Origin: Curtobacterium pusillum
GTDB taxonomy: Bacteria > Actinomycetota > Actinomycetes > Actinomycetales > Microbacteriaceae
Assembly: GCA_002025645.1 (NCBI GenBank)
Contig: CP018783.1
Span: 372,001 to 436,000, forward strand
DNA: 64,000 nt
Direction of reading: 5' to 3'
The position numbers and the translations under genes were made by a program. The notes beneath the pieces were generated by a model. That model searched no databases, was not told where the DNA came from, and was given only the letters and a program-made list of their open reading frames with translations. Below are positions 1 to 7,146 of this stretch, piece by piece. Within the stretch, counting starts at the first letter, position 1. Every line of letters begins with the position of its first letter.

Positions 1-144
1 GCAGACCGTCGCGGAGCCGAGCGGGTCGCCGAGCGTCGAGATCCCGACACCCGTCACCGGCAGGGTCGCGAGGAACGGCGGACACATGTCCGTGCCGTCC
101 GGCGCGGCCTGCATCGACGATGCGGCCGCAGTGAATTCCGTCAT
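1..144 (-). CDS. GAF-domain-like sensor protein, N-terminal part only
   Basis: Only the first 48 codons are in the window; the rest lies beyond base 1. The ATG is at 144-142. After a short polar leader the protein reads FLATLPVTGVGISTLGDP and then GSATVC. This resembles the first strand and helix of GAF domains in actinobacterial GAF or GAF-ANTAR proteins, which sense small ligands or redox state. The gene starts 34 bp after the stop of the upstream minus-strand gene, so the two may be co-transcribed. The family call rests on about 25 residues and is an inference; the output domain cannot be seen. Confidence 0.5.
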   Translation of the reverse strand, partial: MTEFTAAASSMQAAPDGTDMCPPFLATLPVTGVGISTLGDPLGSATVC

Positions 145-178
145 CGGGAGCACCGTTCCTGAGGGGTGGCTCCCGACG

Positions 179-631
179 CTAGCGCACCGTCGTGGTTTGC
201 GGGACGAAGTGGATCCGCGAGGCGGCGCGTGTCACGTCCTGGGCGCGGGCGGTGCGGTCGTCGAAGTCGGCCCGGGCGGCGTCACGTGCGACCTCCTTCT
301 CGAGCAGGGAGGCACGGCTGATCGTGTCGACGATCGTCGCGATGGCGCCCGACAGTCCGCGTTCGAGCTGGTCGAGGTTCGTGTGGCCGATGACGAGACG
401 ACGGTCCTGCACGTCGAGCGAGACGTCGGGGTAGCCGGCCGCTGCGAGCTGGGCGTGTCCGTCGGCGCCGCGGATCCCGGTCGTCTCGGCGGCGTCCGGG
501 CGTCGGTTGAACACGGCGGGGACGTCGTAGAACCTCGCGGCCTGCGGGGTGCCGAGGTCGCTGGGGAGCCCGGAGGCCACCACGCTCGTCAGGGCCAGGG
601 GCACGGTGGCCGCCTCGGATGTGTTGGTCAT
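179..631 (-). CDS. hypothetical protein, 150 aa
   Basis: A 150-aa soluble protein of a family I do not recognise. The ATG at 631-629 is chosen because GAGGGAGACCCC lies just upstream and because codons further upstream look like out-of-frame GC-rich sequence. There is no signal peptide or membrane segment. The C-terminal half (about residues 80-140) is predicted helical and charged (SRASLLEKEVARDAARADF), which could form a coiled coil. It precedes the GAF-like gene on the same strand by 34 bp, so a shared transcript is likely. No catalytic motif is visible and no function is assigned. Confidence 0.6.
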   Translation of the reverse strand: MTNTSEAATVPLALTSVVASGLPSDLGTPQAARFYDVPAVFNRRPDAAETTGIRGADGHAQLAAAGYPDVSLDVQDRRLVIGHTNLDQLERGLSGAIATIVDTISRASLLEKEVARDAARADFDDRTARAQDVTRAASRIHFVPQTTTVR

Positions 632-743
632 GGGGTCTCCCTCGGCGGTTCCCCAGGGCGGCCGAGGGATTCCGCGGGCACACCCTGGTGACACCGTGGC
701 GCCAGTGTGGGGCCAGGCGATGTGAGCGCTCACAGTCTCGCGA

Positions 744-1202
744 TCAAGCCGACCTTGTCGCGGCGTACAGATCGCGGATGAGGGCTGCTTCGGCGGCGTG
801 GTGCACGAGTTCGTCGACCACGTGCAGCACGAGGGACAGTCTCGAGTCGTCCGCGTACGGCCCGGCCACCGACCCCAGCGGGTCGCCCGCCGTCGTCCCG
901 AGGCCGCGTGCCAGGCCGGCGAACGCCGCACTCGCGTCCGCGACGGCAGTGATCGCAGCGTCCGCCCCGGTGGCCGCACCGACGGACGGCACGCCCGAGA
1001 CGTCGGCGCCGAGCCACGTCCAGTTCCGCTCCTCACCGAGGGCCGCAGCGACGTGGTCGAGTCGCCAGCGGATGGTCACCAGTCCGTCCCCGAGGACGGG
1101 TTGCCAGTTCCACTCGTCGTCGGTGAGTCCCACCATGCGGTCCTGGAGGCGCGTGGTCGCGTACTCCAGGAGGCCCACGACGTCCTCCACCGCGCTGGTC
1201 AC
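744..1202 (-). CDS. DinB-like four-helix protein
   Basis: A 152-aa protein with the DinB/YfiT-type layout: an N-terminal helix (VGLLEYATTRLQDRMVGLTD), a W-rich motif DDEWNWQP, a helix with the conserved H in RWRLDHVAAALG, and a C-terminal helix with HVVDELVHHAAEAALIRDL. These helices supply three histidines that in the family bind a divalent metal; several members are thiol-dependent transferases. The start is GTG at 1202-1200, overlapping the TGA of the upstream gene by 4 bp (GTGA), so translation is probably coupled. Substrate unknown. The family call is fairly safe, the role is not. Confidence 0.75.
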   Translation of the reverse strand: MTSAVEDVVGLLEYATTRLQDRMVGLTDDEWNWQPVLGDGLVTIRWRLDHVAAALGEERNWTWLGADVSGVPSVGAATGADAAITAVADASAAFAGLARGLGTTAGDPLGSVAGPYADDSRLSLVLHVVDELVHHAAEAALIRDLYAATRSA

Positions 1203-1414
1203 GCGTCCTCCACGGGCCGGTAGACCGCGATCGGCGGCGCTTGGTCGTCCCCGTCGTCGTGGCTCTCGCCGGTGGCGAGCCAGGTCCGCCCCTCGTGCTC
1301 GATCGTCGTCGGCAGGTCCCCGTGCACGAGGATCCGCACCGCCGGCTCGTCACCGTCGACGAGGTCTGCGCCGTGCGCCTCGGACCCGCCCGGGTTGTCG
1401 TGTACGTAGCTCAT
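1199..1414 (-). CDS. small acidic protein of unknown function, 71 aa
   Basis: A 71-aa acidic protein with no recognised domain; ATG at 1414-1412. It is rich in Asp, Glu and Gly and has a central hydrophobic strand (AVRILVHGDLPTTI). Its stop codon overlaps the GTG of the DinB-like gene, which implies one transcript and possibly linked function. It is divergent from the tRNA-Gly gene with only 42 bp between them, so its promoter must overlap that of the tRNA. Reading-frame overlap and codon use support it as a real gene. Confidence 0.6.
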   Translation of the reverse strand: MSYVHDNPGGSEAHGADLVDGDEPAVRILVHGDLPTTIEHEGRTWLATGESHDDGDDQAPPIAVYRPVEDA

Positions 1415-1440
1415 GGTCCGATCGAACTCCCGTGGCCTGG

Positions 1441-1446
1441 TAGAGT
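1441..1446 (+). promoter_or_regulatory. -10 element of the tRNA-Gly promoter
   Basis: TAGAGT lies 11 bp before the first base of the mature tRNA, the expected position for a sigma-70-type -10 box driving a short tRNA leader. No convincing -35 hexamer is visible 17 bp upstream. Confidence 0.5.
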
Positions 1447-1456
1447 TCTTCCGTAC

Positions 1457-1528
1457 GCGGATGTGGCGCAGTGGTAGCGCATCACCTTGCCAAGGTGAGG
1501 GTCGCGAGTTCGAATCTCGTCATCCGCT
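1457..1528 (+). tRNA. tRNA-Gly (anticodon GCC)
   Basis: The cloverleaf can be folded by eye. The acceptor arm GCGGATG (1457-1463) pairs with CATCCGC (1521-1527), with T as discriminator. The anticodon stem TCACC/GGTGA (1482-1486 and 1494-1498) encloses the loop TTGCCAA with anticodon GCC at 1489-1491. The T-loop GTTCGAATC is canonical. It reads GGC and GGT codons, GGC being very common here. CCA is not encoded. A strong hairpin terminator follows within 20 bp, so it is a single-tRNA unit. Confidence 0.97.
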
Positions 1529-1541
1529 CGGAAGAAGCAAG

Positions 1542-1577
1542 ACGAAGGCCCCGGTCGGAGACGACCGGGGCCTTCGT
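1542..1577 (+). terminator. intrinsic terminator of tRNA-Gly
   Basis: A perfect 16-bp GC-rich stem, ACGAAGGCCCCGGTCG (1542-1557) with its complement at 1562-1577, and a 4-nt loop. The T-run is weak, as is usual in high-GC actinobacteria. Between here and 1800 I see no gene: overlapping open frames exist on the minus strand but lack a ribosome binding site and family features. Confidence 0.85.
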
Positions 1578-1799
1578 CGTACCGCAACGGGCATCGCGGC
1601 CGGTGGGGCGGCCGACGAGCGCAGGATTCGGGTTCCCGCGCTCGTCGAACGCAGGGCCACCGTGCCCTCGGGTGCTGCGGATGGGTGGTCCGCGCGTCCC
1701 GACAGAGCATCCGGAGCGGCGGCCCCGTCGGATGGGGCGGCGCGGGAGCCGTGCGGTTTCCCGCACACTTCCCGCACGGGTCGCGTGGATCTCTTGCGC

Positions 1800-2060
1800 T
1801 CAGTCGATCGACGTGCCGGCCGCCCGCGCACCGGGGAACCCGACCCAGCGTCGGTCCGGGCCGTCGACGACCGTGACGAGGACGGAGTCGCAGTCCCGAC
1901 ACCGCGCGACGGACCCCATCGGACTCGTGTGCACGCGGGTGCGGGCGAGGAGCCCGATCGAGCCGCACCCGGCGCAGCGCAGGAGTGCACCGGTGGCGTC
2001 CGGACCGAGGAACTCCGCGAGGACCCCGGCCAGCGCGTTGCCGTCCACGACGGTGGACAT
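1800..2060 (-). CDS. DUF6510-like small zinc-ribbon protein
   Basis: An 86-aa protein with two CxxC pairs, LLRCAGCGSIG and VARCRDCDSVL, spaced about 27 residues apart. This is the layout of a small treble-clef or zinc-ribbon fold. It matches the DUF6510-type proteins found beside flavin oxidoreductases in Microbacteriaceae (recalled, not searched). The ATG at 2060-2058 overlaps the TGA of the upstream FAD-binding gene (TGATG), so it is the last gene of a three-gene operon with the molybdopterin enzyme. It may be a small metal-binding partner of that electron-transfer pair; this is inference. Confidence 0.7.
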   Translation of the reverse strand: MSTVVDGNALAGVLAEFLGPDATGALLRCAGCGSIGLLARTRVHTSPMGSVARCRDCDSVLVTVVDGPDRRWVGFPGARAAGTSID

Positions 2061-2845
2061 CAGCTGCCCCCGAACCGTTCGGCACGGACGTCGGTCGTGT
2101 CGTGGCCGAGTTCGCCGAGCCACCGCAGGACCTGCTCGACGAACGGCGTCGACCCGCAGACGTACACGAGGGCACCGGTGTCGGGCGGGAAGACGGCGGC
2201 GGCGAGGGCCGCGCGCGTGAGTCGTCCCGCCGGGACCGCCGCGCCGTCGGGCGCCCGGCGGCTGTACACGATCGTCGTGTCGACCCCGGCTGCCTCGGCG
2301 CGGGCGAGCTCGGTCCGGAAGAACACGTCCTCCGGCGTGCGCACCGCGTAGAGGAGCCGGAACGGAGCGACGTCTCCGGCATCGGCGTGGGCTCCGGCGA
2401 TCGCGGCGAGCGGGACGATCCCGGAGCCGCCGGCCACGAGCTGCACCGGACGGTCCGACACGCCCGGGCGCCAGACGAACCAGCCACCGAGCGGCCCGTG
2501 CACCTCGAGGGCGTCACCGACCTCGACCGCGTCGACCAGGAACGGCGAGACCTCGCCGTCCTCGACCCGGTCGACGGCGAGCACCACCGAGGTCGCTTCA
2601 CCCGACGACGCGATCGAGTACGAGCGGGACGCCTGGTAGCCGTCCTCCGCGGTGAGCCGCAGGTCGAGGTGCTGCCCGGGGTCGTTGCCGGGCCACGTCG
2701 GGACGTCGAGGACGATGCGGCGCGCGTTCGGCGTCTCGGGGGAGACGGCGGCGACCGTCGCGGCGTGCCAGGCCGGCCGCCTGCGGGCCGCAGCCGGCCC
2801 AGGTGGGGTGATCCGTGCCTCCAGGCCGGTGTCGGGGAGCGTCAC
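2060..2845 (-). CDS. FAD-binding ferredoxin-reductase-type oxidoreductase
   Basis: A 261-aa flavoprotein of the ferredoxin-NADP reductase fold. The FAD-binding barrel contains SRSYSIAS (R-x-Y-S isoalloxazine/phosphate motif), then GPLGGWF. The NAD(P) domain starts at LVAGGSGIVPL and ends with VYVCGSTPFVEQV, the family's CG motif. It should pass electrons from NAD(P)H via FAD to the adjacent molybdopterin protein. The GTG start at 2845-2843 follows GGAGGAGCGG and overlaps the TGA of the upstream gene. The N-terminal TGLEARITPPG is encoded by a copy of a dispersed repeat word (2812-2830) that also occurs in the clpC-like gene. Physiological substrate unknown. Confidence 0.85.
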   Translation of the reverse strand: MTLPDTGLEARITPPGPAAARRRPAWHAATVAAVSPETPNARRIVLDVPTWPGNDPGQHLDLRLTAEDGYQASRSYSIASSGEATSVVLAVDRVEDGEVSPFLVDAVEVGDALEVHGPLGGWFVWRPGVSDRPVQLVAGGSGIVPLAAIAGAHADAGDVAPFRLLYAVRTPEDVFFRTELARAEAAGVDTTIVYSRRAPDGAAVPAGRLTRAALAAAVFPPDTGALVYVCGSTPFVEQVLRWLGELGHDTTDVRAERFGGS

Positions 2846-3435
2846 CAGTACCGCTCCTCCTTCCACGGATCGCCGTGCAGGTTGTAGCCCGCGTTCTCCC
2901 AGAATCCGGGCTCGTCGTCGGACTGCATGACGATCCCGCGGACCCACTTGGCGCTCTTCCAGAAGTACAGGTGCGGCACGAGCAGGCGAGCCGGTCCGCC
3001 GTGCTCGGGCTCGAGGGGTGCACCGTCGGCCTCGAACGCGATCCAGGACTGCCCGTCGAGCAGCTCGTCGAGCGGGACGTTCGTGGTGTAGCCGCCGAAG
3101 CTGTGCACCATGCAGAAGTCGAGCGAGGTCTCGACGCCGGCGAACAGCCGGTCGAGCGGGACACCGCGCCACGGCATGTCGAGCTTCGTCCAGTGCGTGA
3201 CGCAGTGGATGTCGACGGTGACGTCCTCCACCCCGAGCGCCTGCACCTCGTCCCACGACCAGGTGTGCAGCCCGGACTCGGTGCGGATCGAGAAGCTCCA
3301 CTCCGCCGGTTCGATCGCGGGCGTCGCCCCGGCGGACAGGACCGGCCAGTCCTGCACCAGTGTCTGACCGGGCGGGATCCGGGAGTCGTCCCGCTCGTGG
3401 CGTCGACCGCCGAAACCCCTCGTGAACGTCGCCAT
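2842..3435 (-). CDS. sulfite-oxidase-like molybdopterin-dependent oxidoreductase
   Basis: A 197-aa protein equal to the Moco-binding domain of the sulfite oxidase/YedY family. Cys78 in DIHCVTHW is the expected molybdenum-ligand cysteine; downstream are the family blocks WRGVPLDRLF, MVHSFGGYTTNVPL and PHLYFWKSAKWVRGI. There is no Tat signal, so the protein is probably cytoplasmic, unlike MsrP. The ATG at 3435-3433 is preceded by GAGGAGCACCG. It heads the operon with the FAD reductase and the small zinc protein, which suggests a soluble NAD(P)H-FAD-Moco reductase. Substrate (sulfoxide, N-oxide or other) cannot be read from sequence. Confidence 0.88.
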   Translation of the reverse strand: MATFTRGFGGRRHERDDSRIPPGQTLVQDWPVLSAGATPAIEPAEWSFSIRTESGLHTWSWDEVQALGVEDVTVDIHCVTHWTKLDMPWRGVPLDRLFAGVETSLDFCMVHSFGGYTTNVPLDELLDGQSWIAFEADGAPLEPEHGGPARLLVPHLYFWKSAKWVRGIVMQSDDEPGFWENAGYNLHGDPWKEERYW

Positions 3436-3596
3436 CGGTGCTCCTCGCTCGCGTACCGGTGGTCCGATCCTGCTCCGCCCGAGGCCCGCTCGTGTAACGG
3501 CTTGGTAAACGTTCGGACCGCACGTGACGGGCTGCGCTTCCCCGGAAGGCCGCGGATCGACGGCGGATCCTCGCTCCGGCGGAGACGTCACAGGAC

Positions 3597-3638
3597 TTGG
3601 GACCCGGCCCGATCCCCTCTATCGTTCACCGGAACGAT
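3597..3638 (+). promoter_or_regulatory. promoter with palindromic operator of the peptide ABC/cocE/tetR operon
   Basis: A plausible promoter has -35 TTGGGA (3597-3602), a 17-bp spacer and -10 TATCGT (3620-3625). A perfect 7-bp inverted repeat, ATCGTTC (3621-3627) and GAACGAT (3632-3638), overlaps the -10 and probable start site. Such placement suits a repressor, and the operon's last gene encodes a TetR-family protein, so autoregulation is the simplest reading. The regulator-site link is inference. Confidence 0.6.
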
Positions 3639-3659
3639 TACCAGGAGGGGTCACCCCGA

Positions 3660-5261
3660 ATGCAACCCATCGTCCCCGAACCCCGGAACGCCCGCGGCCC
3701 GAGCCGTCGAGCGCTCCTGACCGGCGCCGCCGGACTCGCCGGCCTCGGCCTGCTCACCCTGACCGGGTGCAGCTCCGGCGCCTCGGCCGGTACGACGTCG
3801 CTCCCCGAAGCTGCCGCGACCGGCACCGCCCGGAACGGTGGCCGGCTCCGGATCGCGCGGCCGGCGGCGTCGGCTGCCGAGACCCTCGACTCCGCCAGCT
3901 CGCTGTCGGCGTACGAGTACCTCGGCGCGCTCTACAACCGGCTCGTGAAGCTCGACCGGCAGGGCCAGACCGTCCCCGACCTCGCCGAGGAGTGGTCCGC
4001 GAACGCCGACGGCACCGAGTGGACGTTCCGACTCCGCCGCGGGGTCCGGTTCCACGACGGCTCCCGCTTCTCCGCCGACGACGCGATCGCCAGCATCCGG
4101 CACATCCTCGACGAGAAGACCGGCAGCCCGCAGGCCGGGGTGCTCGGCGAGGTCATGGACGCGCGGTCGATGACCGCGGTCGACCCGTACACCCTCCGGT
4201 TCGCGCTCACGAAGCCGAACGCCGAGTTCCCGTCGCTGCTCACCGCGTACCAGTGCTACATCGTCCCCGCCGGTGCGATCGCCGACATCGGCCGGACCGG
4301 CATCGGAACGGGCCCCTTCCGGCTGTCGTCCTTCACCCCGGCCGGCGCCGGCAGCGTCGAGGCGTTCGACGACCACTTCGCCGGACGCCCCGCGCTCGAC
4401 GGCATCGACTTCTACTCGATCCAGGACACGACTGCCCGGGTGAACGCGTTGCTCGCGGGGCAGATCGACCTCATCTCGCAGACGAACCTCGACTTCGCGA
4501 CCGCTCGCGTCGTCGCGGCGTCGGACCGTGCGACGATCGCCCGCTCGAAGAACGCGCAGTGGTACACGATCCCGATGCTCGCGACCTCGGACGAGTTCCG
4601 CGACCCGCGGGTGCGGCAGGCCATGAAGCTCGCGTACGACCCGCGCACGATCGTCGACACCGCGCTGCAGGGCACCGGGTCGGCTGGCTGGGACAACCCG
4701 GTCCCGCCGCAGCTCGCCGCGTTCGTGGACGACCACCGCGAGTACGACCCCGACAAGGCGAAGGCACTGCTCAAGGCCGCCGGTCGGCAGGACCTCCGCG
4801 CGTCGATCTACACGTCGAGCTACGAGTCGGTGTTCACCCCGATGGCGGTCGCCTACCGCGACGCCGTCGCCGACGCCGGCATCCGCCTGACGGTGAAGAA
4901 CGCCAGCTCCGACTCGTACTACACGCAGATCTGGATGCAGAAGCCGCTCATGGTGAGCTACTGGTTCACCGGCCGCCCGATCGACCAGCTGCTCAACCAG
5001 ATCTTCCGCTCCGGCTCGTCCTACAACGAGAGCGCGTGGTCCAACGAACGGTTCGACGGGATCCTCGACGACGCCCGCGCCGAGATGGACGACGCGAAGC
5101 GTCTGACGCTCTACCAGGACGCCCAGCGACTCGTCGTCGAGGACGGCGCGGACATGACCCCGATGTTCGGCGACCGCCTGGTCGGGCTGTCCCGCGACGT
5201 CGTGAACTACTCGGAGTACGGCTTCGAGTTCGACTACCTCCGGATCGGACTGCGCCGATGA
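3660..5261 (+). CDS. peptide/nickel-type ABC transporter substrate-binding lipoprotein
   Basis: A 533-aa family 5 extracellular solute-binding protein (DppA/OppA type). The N-terminus has a twin-arginine-like stretch, SRRALLTGAAGLAGLG, followed by the lipobox LTGC with Cys37 as the lipidation site, so it is exported and membrane-anchored. The mature part has the family signature around WTFRLRRGVRFHDGSRFSADD and a long C-terminal lobe with NSERFD-like WSNERFDGILDDAR. The ATG at 3660 follows AGGAGGGG at 3643-3650. The stop overlaps the next start (ATGA). It should capture short peptides or a related ligand for the permeases and ATPase that follow. Confidence 0.93.
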   Translation: MQPIVPEPRNARGPSRRALLTGAAGLAGLGLLTLTGCSSGASAGTTSLPEAAATGTARNGGRLRIARPAASAAETLDSASSLSAYEYLGALYNRLVKLDRQGQTVPDLAEEWSANADGTEWTFRLRRGVRFHDGSRFSADDAIASIRHILDEKTGSPQAGVLGEVMDARSMTAVDPYTLRFALTKPNAEFPSLLTAYQCYIVPAGAIADIGRTGIGTGPFRLSSFTPAGAGSVEAFDDHFAGRPALDGIDFYSIQDTTARVNALLAGQIDLISQTNLDFATARVVAASDRATIARSKNAQWYTIPMLATSDEFRDPRVRQAMKLAYDPRTIVDTALQGTGSAGWDNPVPPQLAAFVDDHREYDPDKAKALLKAAGRQDLRASIYTSSYESVFTPMAVAYRDAVADAGIRLTVKNASSDSYYTQIWMQKPLMVSYWFTGRPIDQLLNQIFRSGSSYNESAWSNERFDGILDDARAEMDDAKRLTLYQDAQRLVVEDGADMTPMFGDRLVGLSRDVVNYSEYGFEFDYLRIGLRR

Positions 5262-6271
5262 ACGTCCTCGTCCCCGTCCTCCGCCGGCTCGGCATCGCCG
5301 TGCTCACGGTGGTGCTCGCCTCGCTGTTCGTGTTCCTCGCCGTGCAGGCGCTCCCCGGCGACGTCGCGCAGCAGCTCCTCGGGCAGAACGCCACGCCCGA
5401 CGCGGTCAAGCAGCTCCGGGAGTCGCTCGGCCTCGACCAGAACGTCTGGCTGCGCTACCTGCAGTGGCTCGCCGGTGCGGTGCACGGCGACTTCGGCACC
5501 TCGCTCGTGAGCGGCGAACCCGTCGCCCCGACCCTGTTCACCGCGTTCCGGAACAGCATGCTCATCGCCGTCCCCGCGATGGTCGTCGGCGTCACGCTCT
5601 CGCTCACCCTCGGGGTCGTCGCGGGCGTCCGCCGAGGCCGCGCGTCCGACCGGGTGATCTCGATAGTCAGCCTCATCGTGATGAGCGTGCCCGAGTTCAT
5701 GGTCGCCACCGTGCTCGTGCTCCTGTTCGCGATCGGGCTGCCGCTGTTCCCCGCGGTCGTCCTGCGCGGCAGCGACGCGACGGTCGGCGAGCTCCTGCCG
5801 ACGATCTGGCTGCCGATCATCGTGCTGACCCTGGCGATGGCCGCGTACATCGTGCGGACCGCCCGGTCGTCGACGATCGACGTGATGGCGTCCGAGTTCG
5901 TGACCACCGCGGAGCTCAAGGGGCTGACGATGCGCCGGGTGGTGTGGAAGCACGCGGTCCCGAGCGCTCTGCTGCCGACGCTCAACGTCGTCGCGCTCAA
6001 CGTCGCCTGGCTGCTCGGTGGCGTGGTCGTCGTCGAGAACGTCTTCAACTACCCGGGGATGGGCAAGCTCATGCTCGAGTCCGTGTTCAACCGGGACCTG
6101 CCGACGATCGAGGCGATCGCGCTCCTCAGTGCCCTCATCTACGTCGTGTGCAACCTCGCGGCGGACCTCGTCGCCCTGGTGCTCGACCCGAAGCTCCGCA
6201 CGCGCCAGCGCCGGACGCGCACCCGGACCCGCACGCGCAGCACGCGCTCCGCCCGGAAGGCAGCAGCATGA
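5258..6271 (+). CDS. ABC transporter permease, DppB/OppB type
   Basis: A 337-aa inner permease subunit with six membrane segments. It starts with a membrane helix (LGIAVLTVVLASLFVFLAV) followed by the typical external loop beginning ALPGD. The EAA loop that docks on the ATPase is ELKGLTMRRVVWKHAVPSAL, near residues 215-235. The start overlaps the binding-protein stop (ATGA). The C-terminal tail is unusual: an Arg-Thr repeat region from a CGCACG-rich stretch at 6197-6250, rather than ending soon after the last helix. It forms a heterodimer with the next gene product. Confidence 0.93.
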   Translation: MNVLVPVLRRLGIAVLTVVLASLFVFLAVQALPGDVAQQLLGQNATPDAVKQLRESLGLDQNVWLRYLQWLAGAVHGDFGTSLVSGEPVAPTLFTAFRNSMLIAVPAMVVGVTLSLTLGVVAGVRRGRASDRVISIVSLIVMSVPEFMVATVLVLLFAIGLPLFPAVVLRGSDATVGELLPTIWLPIIVLTLAMAAYIVRTARSSTIDVMASEFVTTAELKGLTMRRVVWKHAVPSALLPTLNVVALNVAWLLGGVVVVENVFNYPGMGKLMLESVFNRDLPTIEAIALLSALIYVVCNLAADLVALVLDPKLRTRQRRTRTRTRTRSTRSARKAAA

Positions 6272-7146
6272 CCGCCATCGCACCGCGTTCCCGGAACGTC
6301 ATCGGCGCAGCCGTCGCCCCGCTGCGCAGCTCGACCGCGCTGAGCATCGGCCTCGGCCTCATCGCGCTCCACCTCGTGCTCGCCGTCCTCGCCCCGGCCA
6401 TATCCGGCCACGACCCGGTCGCGACGAACTCCGCGGACGTGCTCGCCGGGCCGACGTGGACACACTGGCTCGGCACGGACCAGTACGGCCGCGACATCCT
6501 GTCCCGCACGCTCAACGGCGGCCGGTACGCGCTGCTCGTGACCTTCCTCGCGACGACCATCGCGGTCGCGGTCGGCACCGTCCTCGGCTGCGTCACGGCC
6601 TACGCGGACAACTGGTTCGACGAGGTCGTCATGCGGATCGTGGACGCGCTCCTCAGCGTGCCGTCGATCCTGGCGCTGCTCGTCGTCGTGACGGTGTTCG
6701 ACGCCGGCCTGTGGGTGATCGTGCTCGCGGTGACGGTCGTCTACGCGCCGGCGGTCACCCGGGTGGTCCGCGGCGCCGCGAGGACCGTCATCACCCAGGA
6801 CTACGTCACGGCCGCCCGGGCCCGCGGCGAACGGTCGATGTCGATCGTGTTCCGGGAGATCCTGCCGAACGTCCTCGACGTCGTGCTCGTCGAGTACGCC
6901 ATGCGGGCGTCGTGGATCGTGCTGCTCGTGGCGTCGCTGTCCTTCCTCGGCTTCGGCGCGAACCCGCCGACACCGGACTGGGGCCTGATGGTCCAGGAGA
7001 ACCGGACCGCGCTCACGGTCGTCCCCCTCGGCACCCTCGCGCCGATCGTGGCGCTGGCGACCCTGGTGGTCGGCCTCAACCTCGCGGCCGACGGGCTGAG
7101 CAAGTCGCTCGGTGTCGACCGCGCGACGAAGGGAGTCAGCGCATGA
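6268..7146 (+). CDS. ABC transporter permease, DppC/OppC type
   Basis: A 292-aa second permease. The N-terminal OppC-type segment has one membrane helix. It is followed by the conserved HWLGTDQYGRDILSR block, which marks the family, and an EAA loop DYVTAARARGERSMSIVFRE. Towards the end comes SFLGFGANPPTPDWGLM, also family-typical. The start overlaps the stop of the first permease by 4 bp (ATGA), as does its own stop with the ATPase gene, so the complex is made from one coupled message. Substrate specificity cannot be deduced from the permeases. Confidence 0.94.
   Translation: MTAIAPRSRNVIGAAVAPLRSSTALSIGLGLIALHLVLAVLAPAISGHDPVATNSADVLAGPTWTHWLGTDQYGRDILSRTLNGGRYALLVTFLATTIAVAVGTVLGCVTAYADNWFDEVVMRIVDALLSVPSILALLVVVTVFDAGLWVIVLAVTVVYAPAVTRVVRGAARTVITQDYVTAARARGERSMSIVFREILPNVLDVVLVEYAMRASWIVLLVASLSFLGFGANPPTPDWGLMVQENRTALTVVPLGTLAPIVALATLVVGLNLAADGLSKSLGVDRATKGVSA

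Noticed and set aside
1457..1528. tRNA-Gly as integration site of a mobile element
   Set aside because: No integrase, no repeated tRNA 3' end downstream, and an intact terminator follows directly.
1482..1990. Minus-strand frames over the tRNA terminator and the following gap
   Set aside because: They cross the tRNA and its hairpin, lack ribosome binding sites and show random composition.
3524..5257. Plus-strand open frame running from 3524 into the first permease
   Set aside because: It is out of frame with the binding-protein gene and is extremely Arg/Pro-rich; only its last part, from ATG 5258, is a real permease.
6197..6250. Arg-Thr repeat tail of the first permease as a binding site or minisatellite
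   Set aside because: The CGCACG/CGGACC run is short and imperfect and the frame simply extends a basic C-terminal tail; no further evidence.
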